Part shown: piece after piece, positions 9,259 to 18,275 of the stretch | Position numbering within the stretch: position 1 is the first letter of the stretch | Layout: each line of letters begins with the position of its first letter | NCBI GenBank assembly: GCA_002482645.1 | Contig: DLGJ01000008.1 | Coordinates: forward strand, 310,001 to 374,000 | Direction: 5' to 3' | DNA length: 64,000 bases | Source: Hyphomicrobiaceae bacterium UBA7697 | GTDB lineage: Bacteria; Pseudomonadota; Alphaproteobacteria; Rhizobiales; Methyloligellaceae | Made by a program: the position numbers and the translations under genes | Notes under the pieces: generated by a model | Seen by the model: only the letters and a program-made list of their open reading frames with translations | Told to the model about the DNA's origin: nothing | Database searches by the model: none

Positions 9259-9560
9259 TGACGGATGTGCAAAAGCCCGGCCGGCTGATGATCGACCGAG
9301 CCACGAAGCCGCATCTGCCGCGTTATCTGAAGCTTCGCCATGACGCGGGGCGAGACCGGTGGGTTCTTCTCGCGCCGGAGCGGATCTTGACGCCGGACAA
9401 TACCGCCGTCGCCGTGCTGCAGCTTTGCGATGGAGAGCGCACCGTGGACGACATCGCCGCGAAACTGGCCAGTGAGTATTCCGCGCCCGCCGACGTGATA
9501 GCCGCCGACGTGGTCGACCTGCTCCAGGACTTGGCCGACAAAGGATATATCAAGGGATAG
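9258..9560 (+). CDS. pqqD: PQQ biosynthesis peptide chaperone PqqD
   Basis: PqqD binds the PqqA precursor peptide and presents it to the radical-SAM enzyme PqqE. The 100-residue protein has the winged-helix-like RiPP recognition fold pattern: PRYLKLRHDAGRDRWVLLAPERI, then LCDGERTVDDIAAKLASEY. Its ATG overlaps the pqqC stop by one base, and pqqE begins four bases after its own stop, so the three genes are co-transcribed and coupled. Confidence 0.93.
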   Translation: MTDVQKPGRLMIDRATKPHLPRYLKLRHDAGRDRWVLLAPERILTPDNTAVAVLQLCDGERTVDDIAAKLASEYSAPADVIAADVVDLLQDLADKGYIKG

Positions 9561-9564
9561 AGAC

Positions 9565-10797
9565 ATGACCGAGGATCTCAAGATTGACGGACATGTCGAC
9601 GGAATCGCCGTCGACGACGAGCCGACCGCCGGCGTCATCGGCAACGAGGACGAAGCCGCCGAGCTGTGCGCCCTGGCGCCGGTCGGCCTCCTCGCCGAAC
9701 TCACCCATCGCTGCCCGCTCCAGTGCCCGTATTGCTCGAACCCCGTCGAGCTCGAAAGCGTGAAGAACGAGCTCACCACCGAGGAATGGTGCTCGGTCAT
9801 GCGCCAGGCGGGCGAGATGGGTATCCTGCAAATCCATCTGTCCGGCGGCGAGCCGACCGCGCGCAAGGACCTCGAAGAGATCGTCAAGGCTGCGGCCGAT
9901 GCCGGTCTCTACACCAACCTCATCACCGCCGCCGTGAATCTGAAGCGCGACCGCTTGGAGACGTTGCAGAAGCTCGGGCTCGATCATGTCCAAATCTCGT
10001 TCCAGGATGTCGATCCGGCCGGAGCCGACCGTATCGGCGCCTATCCCGGCGCGCTCCAAAAGAAGCTCGAAGTCGCCCGCTGGGTTACCGGGCTCGGTAT
10101 GCCGCTGACGATCAACGCCCCCATTCACCGGCACAACATCCACAACGTGCCGCGCTACATCGACATGGCGGTCGAACTCGGCGCTCAGCGTCTCGAAGTC
10201 GCACACGCGCAATATTACGGCTGGGCCTTCCTCAACCGCGCGGCGCTGATCCCGACTTACGAAGAGACCGTCGCTTCCATCGAATATGTGGAAGCCGCCC
10301 GCGAGCGCCTGAAAGGCGTGCTCACCATCGACATGGTCGTGCCCGACTACTACGCCAAGCGGCCGAAGCCCTGCATGGGCGGCTGGGGCAAGGGATTCAT
10401 GAACATCACGCCGGCCGGCAAGGTTCTGCCGTGTCACGCGGCCGAGAGCATCCCGGAACTGCACTTCGACAATGTGCGCGACAGGAAGCTCGTCGACATC
10501 TGGATGAACTCCGACGCCTTCAACGCTTTCCGGGGTACGGACTGGATGAAGGAGCCGTGCAAATCCTGCGCGTTCCGCGAGGTCGATTTCGGCGGCTGCC
10601 GCTGCCAGGCGATGGCCATCACCAAGGACCCGCGCAACACCGATCCCGCCTGCTCGCTCTCGCCCTATCACGCGGAGATGGTGAAGCTCGCCAAGCAAGA
10701 AGCGGCCCGCCCCGCGACGGAGTTCGTCTACCGCAACCCGCGCAACGCCGCCCAGGCCGGAAAGGCGCACGGCGAACCGCTGGTCCCGGCGGAATAA
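9565..10797 (+). CDS. pqqE: PqqA peptide cyclase, radical SAM enzyme PqqE
   Basis: PqqE forms the Glu-Tyr carbon-carbon bond in PqqA using S-adenosylmethionine and iron-sulfur clusters. The 410-residue protein has the radical-SAM CxxxCxxC motif in HRCPLQCPYCSNP at about residues 50-62, and SGGEPTARKDL typical of the family. A C-terminal SPASM region with several cysteines (LPCHAAE, EPCKSCAFRE, GGCRCQA) holds the auxiliary clusters. An N-terminal extension of about 45 acidic residues precedes the catalytic domain. It is the last gene of pqqCDE. Confidence 0.95.
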   Translation: MTEDLKIDGHVDGIAVDDEPTAGVIGNEDEAAELCALAPVGLLAELTHRCPLQCPYCSNPVELESVKNELTTEEWCSVMRQAGEMGILQIHLSGGEPTARKDLEEIVKAAADAGLYTNLITAAVNLKRDRLETLQKLGLDHVQISFQDVDPAGADRIGAYPGALQKKLEVARWVTGLGMPLTINAPIHRHNIHNVPRYIDMAVELGAQRLEVAHAQYYGWAFLNRAALIPTYEETVASIEYVEAARERLKGVLTIDMVVPDYYAKRPKPCMGGWGKGFMNITPAGKVLPCHAAESIPELHFDNVRDRKLVDIWMNSDAFNAFRGTDWMKEPCKSCAFREVDFGGCRCQAMAITKDPRNTDPACSLSPYHAEMVKLAKQEAARPATEFVYRNPRNAAQAGKAHGEPLVPAE

Positions 10798-10882
10798 GCG
10801 ATCGCGGCGGGGCTGTCGTTAAGGGAGCGGCGCACCGACTGACTTGCCGGTTTCATCGAAAGCCGCAGGCCGCCGGTCCGGG

Positions 10883-11542
10883 TCAGATGTCGCGCCGCAC
10901 GCCGGGCGCTTGGATTTGCGCCGCGCCGCCGGACAGCATCCGGTAGGCGTGAACGTAGGCGATCCCGGCGACCGGTCCGGCGACGAGCACGCCCACGCCG
11001 AGCGCCAGCAGGCCCACGATAACAATCGCCGCCAACAGAAGGAGCAAGCCGAACAGCGGCCAGCGATAGCCTTTGGTCAGGCGCATGCTCTCCTGCATGG
11101 CCTCGATGGGACCGAGGCCACGATCTATGACGAGCAGGGTCGCGAACATAAACAGGACCATCGCGATAAGGCCCGGCACGATCAACAGCACGAGACCGAT
11201 GCCCACGGCGAGAGAAGCCAACACCGAGACCGCGAAAAAATTCCAGAACGGTTGGGGGTGCCACAGGGCCGCGTACTCCACCCCATCCGGATTGTCGTGC
11301 GCGGCCAGGAAAAAGGCCGTCATCCCCATGCTGATCAATATGCCGAGCACATAACTGACCAGATTGCCAACAAAGGTCGGGTAGTCCATCGAACCGCCTG
11401 TCACGGAATCGACCGCACCGCTCACGATGCCGGCGGCAATGTTGGCGACCACGACGATCAGCATCGCGCCGACAAAGAACCAGGGGCGCCGCTTGAACGC
11501 CTCCCAACCGTATCTGATTGCGTTGCCCGGTGAGAACTGCAT
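10883..11542 (-). CDS. Polytopic membrane protein, DUF975-like
   Basis: The 219-residue protein has about five hydrophobic segments. It begins MQFSPGNAIRYGWEAFKRRPWFFVG, a pattern seen in small integral membrane proteins related to DUF975 and to the membrane domain of glycerophosphodiester phosphodiesterases. The motif IDRGLGPIEAMQESMRLTKGY is typical of that group. Function is unknown. It converges on pqqE and is divergent from the binding-protein gene at 11792. Confidence 0.75.
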   Translation of the reverse strand: MQFSPGNAIRYGWEAFKRRPWFFVGAMLIVVVANIAAGIVSGAVDSVTGGSMDYPTFVGNLVSYVLGILISMGMTAFFLAAHDNPDGVEYAALWHPQPFWNFFAVSVLASLAVGIGLVLLIVPGLIAMVLFMFATLLVIDRGLGPIEAMQESMRLTKGYRWPLFGLLLLLAAIVIVGLLALGVGVLVAGPVAGIAYVHAYRMLSGGAAQIQAPGVRRDI

Positions 11543-11791
11543 GGCCGCAACCTATCATTGCCGTACGGCAATTTGGGAACGGATCGCATTTCACCAACAG
11601 GAATCGCCTTTTGGCCGGCCGGGATAGATTCGCACGATAGCTTGCAAAATGATCCCTTCAATGTTTCCACCTTGCCATGATGGATTTGCTATTTGTACCA
11701 TGCCGAAATGCTCGGCCGACCCTCTGACACCGCCGGCGAGGGTCCGATCGGGATGTGAGGAAACGCAAGTTCCGGCGCCCAAGGTCCCGTC

Positions 11792-13099
11792 ATGCGCTTC
11801 GCAAAACCGTCAACCGCCTTAGCATTCGCGACGAGCCTCGCGGCATCCCTGCTGGCCGCGGCGGCGGCGGGCCCCGCCTTCGCCGCCGACACGAACCAAC
11901 GGTCCGAGCAGCGAGAGGGCGGCGTCCGTTTCCAGATTCCGCAATCTCCTGAAATGGTGCCGGTCGATATCGGCTATTTGCGCGAAGAGGTCGCCGCGCC
12001 GGTGCCTGCCTCGCGCTTGGATATCGAGCCGGAAGATGCCGGGATCGCCGGCGCCGAATTCGGCATCAAGGAGAACAATGCCGGCGGCCGCTTCGTGGGC
12101 CATCTGTACAGTCTTGGCGTCGAGACGGTGTCGTCCCCGGAAGACGCGGTAGCGGCGCTCGAGAAGCTCTATACGTCCGGTCACAACTACATCGTCGTGG
12201 ATGCCTCCGCGCCGACGCTGCTGAAGCTGTCGGACTGGGCCAAGGACAAGGACATTCTCCTGTTCAACATCCGGGCCGAGGACGTCTCGCTGCGGCAAGA
12301 GGACTGCCGCGCCAACATCATGCACGTCGTGCCGGACCGCTACATGCTGGCCGATGCACTCGCGCAATATCTCGTCAAGATGGATTGGAAGAACTGGCTC
12401 GTCGTCCACGGATCGTCGGATGCGGATGTCGCCTACCGCGATGCGGTCGAACGCGCCGCGAGGCGCTTCGGCGCCAACATCGTGGACATCCGCGAATATG
12501 TCGACGTCTCGGGTGGCCGCCGCGACGGCGTGGGCCCGATACCGCCGGCCAAACCGCATAAGGAAGCGAGCGCCTCCCAGAGCGTCGTTCCGTCTCCGAA
12601 CTACGACGTGATCATGGTGGCGGACGAAGCGCAGGTCTTCGGACCGTTGATCCCCTATCGCGGCGGAGGCGCGCCGCGCGTGGTTGCCGGGACCACGGGC
12701 CTCACCGCCGCCACATGGAGCCCAGGTCACGAAAAATGGGGTGCGACACAGGCGAACAACAATTTCGAAAAGCGCTTCAAGCGGCTCCTGCTGCCGATCG
12801 ACTACGATGCCTATGTGGCCGTCCGGACCGTTGGGGAAGCGGTGACCCGCAAGCCCGACAACGACTTCGAGACCGTGTCGGCCTTCATCCACGGCCCCGA
12901 TCTGCAACTCGCCCCGTTCAAGGGCATCAAGCAGCAATTCCGCCCCTGGGACGGCCAATTCCGCCAGCCGATCCTGATCGCCACCGAGAAGGTGCCGGTC
13001 TCCGTCTCACCGCAAAAGGGCTTCCCGCACGCAAGCCATCCGGAGATCGAGGTGGACACGCTCGGCATCGACGAGCCGGAGAGCGTCTGCAAGATGTAG
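11792..13099 (+). CDS. PQQ-dehydrogenase-associated periplasmic binding protein (TIGR03863-like)
   Basis: The 435-residue protein has a signal peptide (ALAFATSLAASLLAAAAAGPAFAAD). Its type 1 periplasmic-binding fold includes VGHLYSLGVETVSSPEDA, LLFNIRAEDVSLR and LVVHGSSDADVAYRDA. It matches the group of ABC-type substrate-binding proteins encoded beside PQQ-dependent alcohol dehydrogenase systems. The usual membrane and ATPase partners are absent, and the neighbour at 13102 is another PQQ-associated binding protein. The two genes converge two bases apart. The true ligand is not established for this family. Confidence 0.85.
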   Translation: MRFAKPSTALAFATSLAASLLAAAAAGPAFAADTNQRSEQREGGVRFQIPQSPEMVPVDIGYLREEVAAPVPASRLDIEPEDAGIAGAEFGIKENNAGGRFVGHLYSLGVETVSSPEDAVAALEKLYTSGHNYIVVDASAPTLLKLSDWAKDKDILLFNIRAEDVSLRQEDCRANIMHVVPDRYMLADALAQYLVKMDWKNWLVVHGSSDADVAYRDAVERAARRFGANIVDIREYVDVSGGRRDGVGPIPPAKPHKEASASQSVVPSPNYDVIMVADEAQVFGPLIPYRGGGAPRVVAGTTGLTAATWSPGHEKWGATQANNNFEKRFKRLLLPIDYDAYVAVRTVGEAVTRKPDNDFETVSAFIHGPDLQLAPFKGIKQQFRPWDGQFRQPILIATEKVPVSVSPQKGFPHASHPEIEVDTLGIDEPESVCKM

Positions 13100-13101
13100 C
13101 G

Positions 13102-14013
13102 CTATTGGCCGGGCCGCGTGCCGGCACCGCCTTGCGCGACGACCCGGCCTTCGTGGTCCAAGACAGGAACATCGTACGCCTGGAGAAGCGCCTCGATTTC
13201 ATCGCGATTGTCGGCGAGCACCTTGTTCACCTGATGCTTGAACGAGGGATCGTTCGGACGAACACCCAAGGTGATGCCGTAGACGGTGGTCGGTCCCGCG
13301 CTTTCCTTGATGAGCGGCACGACCACCAGGGGCACGCCGGAGCGCGCGGCATAATAGCCGCCGACCGGTCCCCACAGGATCCCGGCGTCGAGTTCTCCGG
13401 ACCCGATCTCTGCGATCATCTCCTGCGCGACCAGGGACTGGCTCTCGCCCGACCGGAAATCGAACGGCTTCGCATTCGCGATCAAGCCGTGCATCGCCAG
13501 GATGCTGGCCGGCGGCGTGCGCGCCACGAGGCCGATGCGTTTCGATTTCAGCCGGGGGTCGGATAGTGAGGCAATATCCTTCAGGCGGTCGTCGCCGGCG
13601 CGCGTGATGAGCACATAGGAAGCGTAGTAGTACGGGTTCGTGTCTTCGATCAGGCCCGTGCCTTGCGCATAGCCCATCACGATGTCGCACGCGTCCTTAC
13701 CGATCGTGTTCGGCACGTACCCGGTATTCTCCGTGAACCACGTATAGGACAGTTCTCGCCCGAGGCGCTCCGCGAGAAGTTCGGCGAGCTTGTTCTCGAA
13801 TCCCTCGCCCTTGTCGTTCGAGAACGGCAGATTGCCGGGGTCGGCGCAGACGCGCAGCACATCCGCTTCCGCGGCAAGAGCACCGCCCAGGCCGAGAACC
13901 GCGGCGATGCTCAACGCACCTGCGATCAAGCCCAGAAGTCCCGCCCGCGCGGCCTCCATCCTTGTTCGTGACGGATGTCGTTTCAATGCTGCCTCATGGC
14001 CGTATTCGTGCAT
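13102..14013 (-). CDS. Quinoprotein-dehydrogenase-associated binding protein (MxaJ/XoxJ-like)
   Basis: This exported type 2 periplasmic-binding protein opens its mature part with VLRVCADPGNLPFSND. It goes on with GFENKLAELLAERLGRE and FTENTGYVPNTIG. These are hallmarks of the MxaJ/XoxJ and related quinoprotein-associated proteins (TIGR03870/03871 type), thought to help assemble or activate periplasmic PQQ dehydrogenases. The signal peptide is GLLGLIAGALSIAAVLGLGG. Starts at 14049, 14013 and 13959 are all possible; 14013 is shown because AGG lies at a workable distance, and 13959 would give the shortest n-region. No mxaF or xoxF is in the window. Confidence 0.85.
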   Translation of the reverse strand: MHEYGHEAALKRHPSRTRMEAARAGLLGLIAGALSIAAVLGLGGALAAEADVLRVCADPGNLPFSNDKGEGFENKLAELLAERLGRELSYTWFTENTGYVPNTIGKDACDIVMGYAQGTGLIEDTNPYYYASYVLITRAGDDRLKDIASLSDPRLKSKRIGLVARTPPASILAMHGLIANAKPFDFRSGESQSLVAQEMIAEIGSGELDAGILWGPVGGYYAARSGVPLVVVPLIKESAGPTTVYGITLGVRPNDPSFKHQVNKVLADNRDEIEALLQAYDVPVLDHEGRVVAQGGAGTRPGQ

Positions 14014-14123
14014 GGTGCCCAACCTGCACGGGAAACCTTTCAAACACATTCCGGGGCACGTTCATGCTGAGATATGGCGCGCGACGCCGCTATCCGCAAA
14101 GGCCAACGTTGCCGGATGACGCC

Positions 14124-14771
14124 TTACGGGCCGAGCGCCCCGCAGCGGCGCATCGTCTCCACGCGCTCCAACCCGGTGGGATAATATGCGCCTGTCGGTT
14201 CTTCACCGAATTCGGCCATGACTTCCGCGCCGGCATCGATACCTTCGGGCTCGTGGCGATCGCGCAATAGCCTCGCGGCACAGCAATCCGCCTCGAGTTC
14301 CAACCGCCTCAGTTCGGGTGCGATATAGAAGAACGCTCGCGGTCCGACATGACCGAGATCCTTCTTGAACTTGGCAACGTGCCCGAGCGTGTGATGGCAG
14401 CATTCGTGGGCCAGCAGGAATTTGCTGTAGTTCGGACGATCGCGGAGCATCCACGAACTCACCACGATCACGGGGCGCCCATTGCGGTCCGTCATGGAGG
14501 AGGCCTGCTCCGCCACGTCGCGAAGCTTGAAGGTTTTGATGCTGCAATAGGGGTTGTCGATCTCGGGCAGCCAGCGGCCCGCCCGCGCCGGCGACGAAGC
14601 CTGCAGCGCGATGGCCGGGGCAAGCGCCATCGACAGCGCCGCCGCCGCAAAGACCGGCAACCGGATACCGGGCTCCTTCTGTCCACCGGCCTGTTTCTGT
14701 CCAAAGGGCGCACGGGCCCGCCCGCCAGGCGGCCACGGCAGCCGGCGCGCCCGCTGCGTTCGAATGTCCAT
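14124..14771 (-). CDS. Exported small zincin with HExxH motif (M48-like fold)
   Basis: The 215-residue protein has an N-terminal Arg-rich stretch and a hydrophobic export signal (FAAAALSMALAPAIALQ). The catalytic-looking helix is LLAHECCHHTLGH, an HExxH zinc motif. About 35 residues later comes LELEADCCAARLL, which fits the glutamate-x-Ala-Asp third-ligand motif of M48-type gluzincins. Both motifs carry a Cys-Cys pair at matching places, which is unusual. The substrate is unknown. An ATG at 14771 is chosen because the frame upstream is Arg/Ser-rich and uncoding in character. Confidence 0.75.
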   Translation of the reverse strand: MDIRTQRARRLPWPPGGRARAPFGQKQAGGQKEPGIRLPVFAAAALSMALAPAIALQASSPARAGRWLPEIDNPYCSIKTFKLRDVAEQASSMTDRNGRPVIVVSSWMLRDRPNYSKFLLAHECCHHTLGHVAKFKKDLGHVGPRAFFYIAPELRRLELEADCCAARLLRDRHEPEGIDAGAEVMAEFGEEPTGAYYPTGLERVETMRRCGALGP

Positions 14772-14935
14772 CGGGGCAATTCTAGACCAGATGGCTGGGA
14801 AACAGGATAAATCCTTCGTTATTGGCCTCCCGCCGCCGGCCTCTCCGGGACCGCATTGATCGTGCCGCTCTGCCCCACCATATAGAGCTGGTTCCAACCG
14901 CCGATCGGCGCCGTTCCGCACCGGAGGACCCCAAA

Positions 14936-15211
14936 ATGATAACCGAAGTGCTGAAGCAGCTGACCCTCTCCGTTTTTGGCCTCGTTCTCGGCCTGGCCGT
15001 GCTGGCCGCGAACGCCGATCCCGCCATGGCCGATCGCGGCAAGGCCCGCTGGATCGCCGGATCGCCGGGCTATGTGAGTGACGGCCAGACCGCCAAACGC
15101 AGCACGGCAACGGCGCAAAAGCGGGTCGCCAAGCGCAAGTTCGATCCCAAACTCGACACCGAAACGGAAGCCGTGTGGCGCAATCTGCGGCCCGAATGGT
15201 TCTCCGACTAG
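14936..15211 (+). CDS. Small exported basic protein, unknown function
   Basis: This 91-residue protein starts at an ATG preceded by GGAGG at a good distance. It has a signal peptide (FGLVLGLAVLAANADPAMAD) and a short mature part rich in Lys/Arg/Thr, ending in an aromatic tail (WRNLRPEWFSD). No family is recognised. It is divergent from the zincin gene and upstream of the cyclase on the same strand, with 150 bases between. Confidence 0.65.
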   Translation: MITEVLKQLTLSVFGLVLGLAVLAANADPAMADRGKARWIAGSPGYVSDGQTAKRSTATAQKRVAKRKFDPKLDTETEAVWRNLRPEWFSD

Positions 15212-15360
15212 CACGCCGCGCTTCGCGGCAAACGCGTCCTATTCGCGCGTAGGCCGCGAAAATCCCGCCGTCTCTGGCCGATTGACAGGTCCGCGCCAGC
15301 GGCTAGGGTCTGGCCGCTGCGGGCCCCTCGCCCGGCCGAGAACGACAGAACACGGGCGGG

Positions 15361-17424
15361 ATGGGTCCACGGTTTCTCTATATCCTGATTGTCGGCGCCG
15401 TCATTTTGGCGTGCCTGGCGCTCCGCGTCTGGGACCCCGCGCCCGTCGCGCGTCTGCGATCGCTCGTCTTCGACTCCTACCAACGCTTGGCGCCGCTTAA
15501 ATTCGACCCGGAACTGCCGGTCCGGATCGTCGATATCGACGAGGAGTCCCTGCAACGGATCGGTCAATGGCCGTGGCCCCGGACGGTGCTGAGCGATCTC
15601 GTGGGCAAGCTGCGCGACGCCGGCGCGGCCACGATCGGGTTCGATATGGTGTTCCCGGAACCCGACCGGATGTCGCCGGCCAACGCGGTGCGGTACTGGC
15701 CGCAGTCGGACCGGCTCACCGAACTCAAGAGGGAACTCGACGCGCTTCCTTCGAACGACCGGATATTCGCCGGGGCGATCGGCTCCGCACCGGTGATCAT
15801 GGGCTTCATCGCTTCGCCAAGCCATGAAAGCCGCTTGCCGCTTCCCAAGGCCGGGTTCTCCCATGGCGGCGACGACCCTCGCCTCTTTGCCCCCTACTAC
15901 CCCGGCGCCACATCGAGCCTCGAAAAGCTGCAGGAACCCTCGATTGGGACGGGCGCACTCAATTGGGTGCCGGAAAACGATCAGATCATTCGCCGGATGC
16001 CGATCCTGGTCACCATTCGCGACAGTCTGTACCCGTCCTTTTCCGCGGATCTCTTGCGCGTCGCCCAAGGCGCGTCGACCTATCTCGTCAAATCGTCCGG
16101 CGCGAGCGGCGAGAAGGCCTTCGGCGAGAAGACCGGCATCGTGAAGGTACGCGTGGGCGACTTCGAAATCCCAACGGATGCGAACGGTCAGATGTGGCTG
16201 CACTTCTCTCCGCAAAGCCGCGACCGGTATATCCCGGCCTGGAAGGTGCTGGACGGCGAGATCGGCGAAGAGGAGCTCGCCGGGCGCATCCTCTTGATCG
16301 GCACGAGCGCGGCCGGCTTGCTCGACCTTCGCGCCACACCGCTCGAAGCCTCCGTCCCGGGCGTCGAACTTCACGCCCAGGCCGTGGAGCAGATCATTCG
16401 CGGCAGCTATCTTCTGCGTCCAGACTTCGCGACACCCGCAGAACTCCTCTACATCCTGCTGCTCGGTATCCTGATCGCGGTTCTGATCTACCGCGCGGGC
16501 GCGCTTGGCAGCGCCGTGCTGGGCGGTCTCGCCGTCGCCTTCGTTCTGTGGATGTCGTGGCACGCCTTCAAGAGTTGGGGCTGGCTCGTCGATCCCGTCT
16601 ATCCGACCATCGCCCTCACCGCGATCTATCTCACCGGGTCGTCCTTCGTATTTCTCCGCACCGAACGGGAGCGCAACCGGGTCCGCAACGCCTTCTCTCA
16701 CTATATGGCGCCCGCCCTCGTCGAACGGCTTGCCGACGAGCCGGACCGCCTCAAGCTCGGCGGCGAGACGCGCGACATGACGCTGCTCTTCAGCGACGTG
16801 CGCGGCTTCACGACGATCTCCGAAGGGCTCGACGCGGAAGAGCTGACGCGTTTTCTCAACGAGCTCTTCACCCCGCTCAGCAACATCATCCTCGATGAGC
16901 AAGGCACCATCGACAAATTCATGGGCGATGCCTTGATGGCGTTCTGGAACGCTCCGCTCGACGATCCCAACCACGCCAGCCATGCCTGTGCCGCAGCGCT
17001 CCGCATGGCCGACGAGATGGCCGTCTTGAACGAGCGCTGGCAAAAGGCCGCCGAGGATGCGGGGCGCCCGCACAAGCCGGTCATTATCGGAATCGGGTTG
17101 AACACGGGACTGTGCTGCGTGGGCAATCTCGGCTCCGAGACGCGCTTCGACTACTCGGTGATCGGCGACAACGTGAATGTCGCCTCGCGTCTCGAAGGGC
17201 AGTCGAAGACTTACGGGCTCGTGACCATCGCCGGCGAAGAGACGGCGTCTCGCGCGGCGGACTTCGCCTTTCTCGAACTCGATCTCCTGAAAGTGAAAGG
17301 AAAGACCGAGGCCACGCGCATCTTCGCCCTCCTGGGCGACGGCACGGTGCGCCGGAGCGAGCCGTTCACCGCCCTCAGCGCCAAACACCAAGACTTCCTG
17401 TCCGCCTATCGAAAGATGGACTGA
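15361..17424 (+). CDS. CHASE2 sensor adenylate/guanylate cyclase, C-terminal tail cut by in-frame TGA
   Basis: The 687-residue product has an N-terminal membrane helix (FLYILIVGAVILACLAL) and an extracytoplasmic CHASE2 sensor at about 30-350 (VRIVDIDEESLQRIGQWPWPR). Three membrane helices follow at about 355-425, then a class III cyclase domain. Metal-binding Asp residues lie in LLFSDVRGFT (about 476) and GDALMAFWN. IDKFMGD has the Lys typical of ATP specificity, and SVIGDNVNVASRLE follows. It should make cAMP in response to an external signal. The reading frame continues after the TGA at 17422 for 50 more sense codons to a TAA at 17575. That tail matches the usual C-terminus of this family, with the TGA where Trp is expected. 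Confidence 0.88.
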   Translation: MGPRFLYILIVGAVILACLALRVWDPAPVARLRSLVFDSYQRLAPLKFDPELPVRIVDIDEESLQRIGQWPWPRTVLSDLVGKLRDAGAATIGFDMVFPEPDRMSPANAVRYWPQSDRLTELKRELDALPSNDRIFAGAIGSAPVIMGFIASPSHESRLPLPKAGFSHGGDDPRLFAPYYPGATSSLEKLQEPSIGTGALNWVPENDQIIRRMPILVTIRDSLYPSFSADLLRVAQGASTYLVKSSGASGEKAFGEKTGIVKVRVGDFEIPTDANGQMWLHFSPQSRDRYIPAWKVLDGEIGEEELAGRILLIGTSAAGLLDLRATPLEASVPGVELHAQAVEQIIRGSYLLRPDFATPAELLYILLLGILIAVLIYRAGALGSAVLGGLAVAFVLWMSWHAFKSWGWLVDPVYPTIALTAIYLTGSSFVFLRTERERNRVRNAFSHYMAPALVERLADEPDRLKLGGETRDMTLLFSDVRGFTTISEGLDAEELTRFLNELFTPLSNIILDEQGTIDKFMGDALMAFWNAPLDDPNHASHACAAALRMADEMAVLNERWQKAAEDAGRPHKPVIIGIGLNTGLCCVGNLGSETRFDYSVIGDNVNVASRLEGQSKTYGLVTIAGEETASRAADFAFLELDLLKVKGKTEATRIFALLGDGTVRRSEPFTALSAKHQDFLSAYRKMD

Positions 17425-17577
17425 GACCAAGCGGAAGGCTTGCTGCAGGCGTGCGAAACGATGGGCGGCGAAAAACTCGCTCACCTCTACGCGCTTTATC
17501 GCGAGCGTATCTCCCGCTTCCGGAGGACGCCGCCGCCAGAGGATTGGGACGGCGCCGAAGAAGCACTTTCAAAATAA
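17425..17577 (+). pseudogene. Severed C-terminal tail of the CHASE2 cyclase
   Basis: In the cyclase frame, directly after TGA at 17422-17424, 50 sense codons encode DQAEGLLQACETMGG, then LYALYRERISRFRR and PPPEDWDGAEEALSK, ending in TAA. Homologous cyclases end with a tail of this type (a helical repeat, LYxxYxERI, then PPPxDWDG and a terminal SK or TK), as I know the family. The expected residue at the stop is Trp (TGG to TGA, one base). So this is a nonsense mutation, a readthrough site or a sequencing error. Confidence 0.7.
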
Positions 17578-17641
17578 GAAGCGCTGTCGAAATAATCCGT
17601 CCAAATCCCTTCAAGCCAAGAACTGTTTGCCGAACACACTC

Positions 17642-18034
17642 ATGCCCGAAATCGCCATTCTTTGTCTCGCCGCCGTTGCGATCCTATTGGTCAAACATAC
17701 GGTGGCGGACTTCTTTCTCCAGACGCCCTATCAATTTCGCAACAAGGGCACTTACGGCCATCCGGGCGGGCTTCTGCACGCTGGCATCCACGTCGCGCTG
17801 ACGCCCCTCGTCTATCTCGTGCTGGCCCCGGCCACCTTGCTCCTGGCCCTGGAGATTGCGCTCGGAGAATTCGTCATCCACTACCATGTCGATTGGGCCA
17901 AGGAGCAGGCCGGCCGCCGGCTGGGCGCGACGCCTCAGACCGCCTGCTTCTGGCACGCGCTCGGCATCGATCAACTCCTTCACGGCTTGACCTATGTCGG
18001 TATCGTCGCGGTGCTGATTTGGGCCATGTCCTGA
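17642..18034 (+). CDS. DUF3307 membrane protein
   Basis: The 130-residue protein matches the DUF3307 pattern. A first membrane segment runs into LLVKHTVADFFLQTPYQF, then GGLLHAGIHVALT, and later HYHVDWAKEQAGRR and WHALGIDQLLHGLTYV. The conserved His and Asp residues in membrane-adjacent positions are typical, but the family has no firm function. It lies 64 bases behind the severed cyclase tail on the same strand and may be co-transcribed with the cyclase. Confidence 0.82.
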   Translation: MPEIAILCLAAVAILLVKHTVADFFLQTPYQFRNKGTYGHPGGLLHAGIHVALTPLVYLVLAPATLLLALEIALGEFVIHYHVDWAKEQAGRRLGATPQTACFWHALGIDQLLHGLTYVGIVAVLIWAMS

Positions 18035-18275
18035 ATCGTGGCCGGAACGCGCTGTCACAGCGCCGGCACGCGATTCCAATCCGCCGCGTCCGGGAAACAA
18101 CCGGGCCCAGAAGGCGGATGCGAGCGGTGGTCCGCCAACGACCCGTAGCGGACCACAGAGACCGCCTAAGAACGGCAACCGACGGATACGCCCTCTGCGT
18201 CAGAATGGTACTGCCAGGCAAGCGCGGCAGGTGCTATTCCTGCGCAACGTGCGCAGTGGTGAGGAAGGCGTTCCG

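Noticed and set aside
11792..14013. The two PBPs as parts of a normal ABC importer
   Set aside because: No permease or ATPase genes are nearby, and the genes face each other instead of forming an operon.
15208..17484. 758-codon minus-strand frame
   Set aside because: It is exactly antisense to the CHASE2 cyclase, whose motifs are unmistakable; long antisense frames are expected at this GC content.
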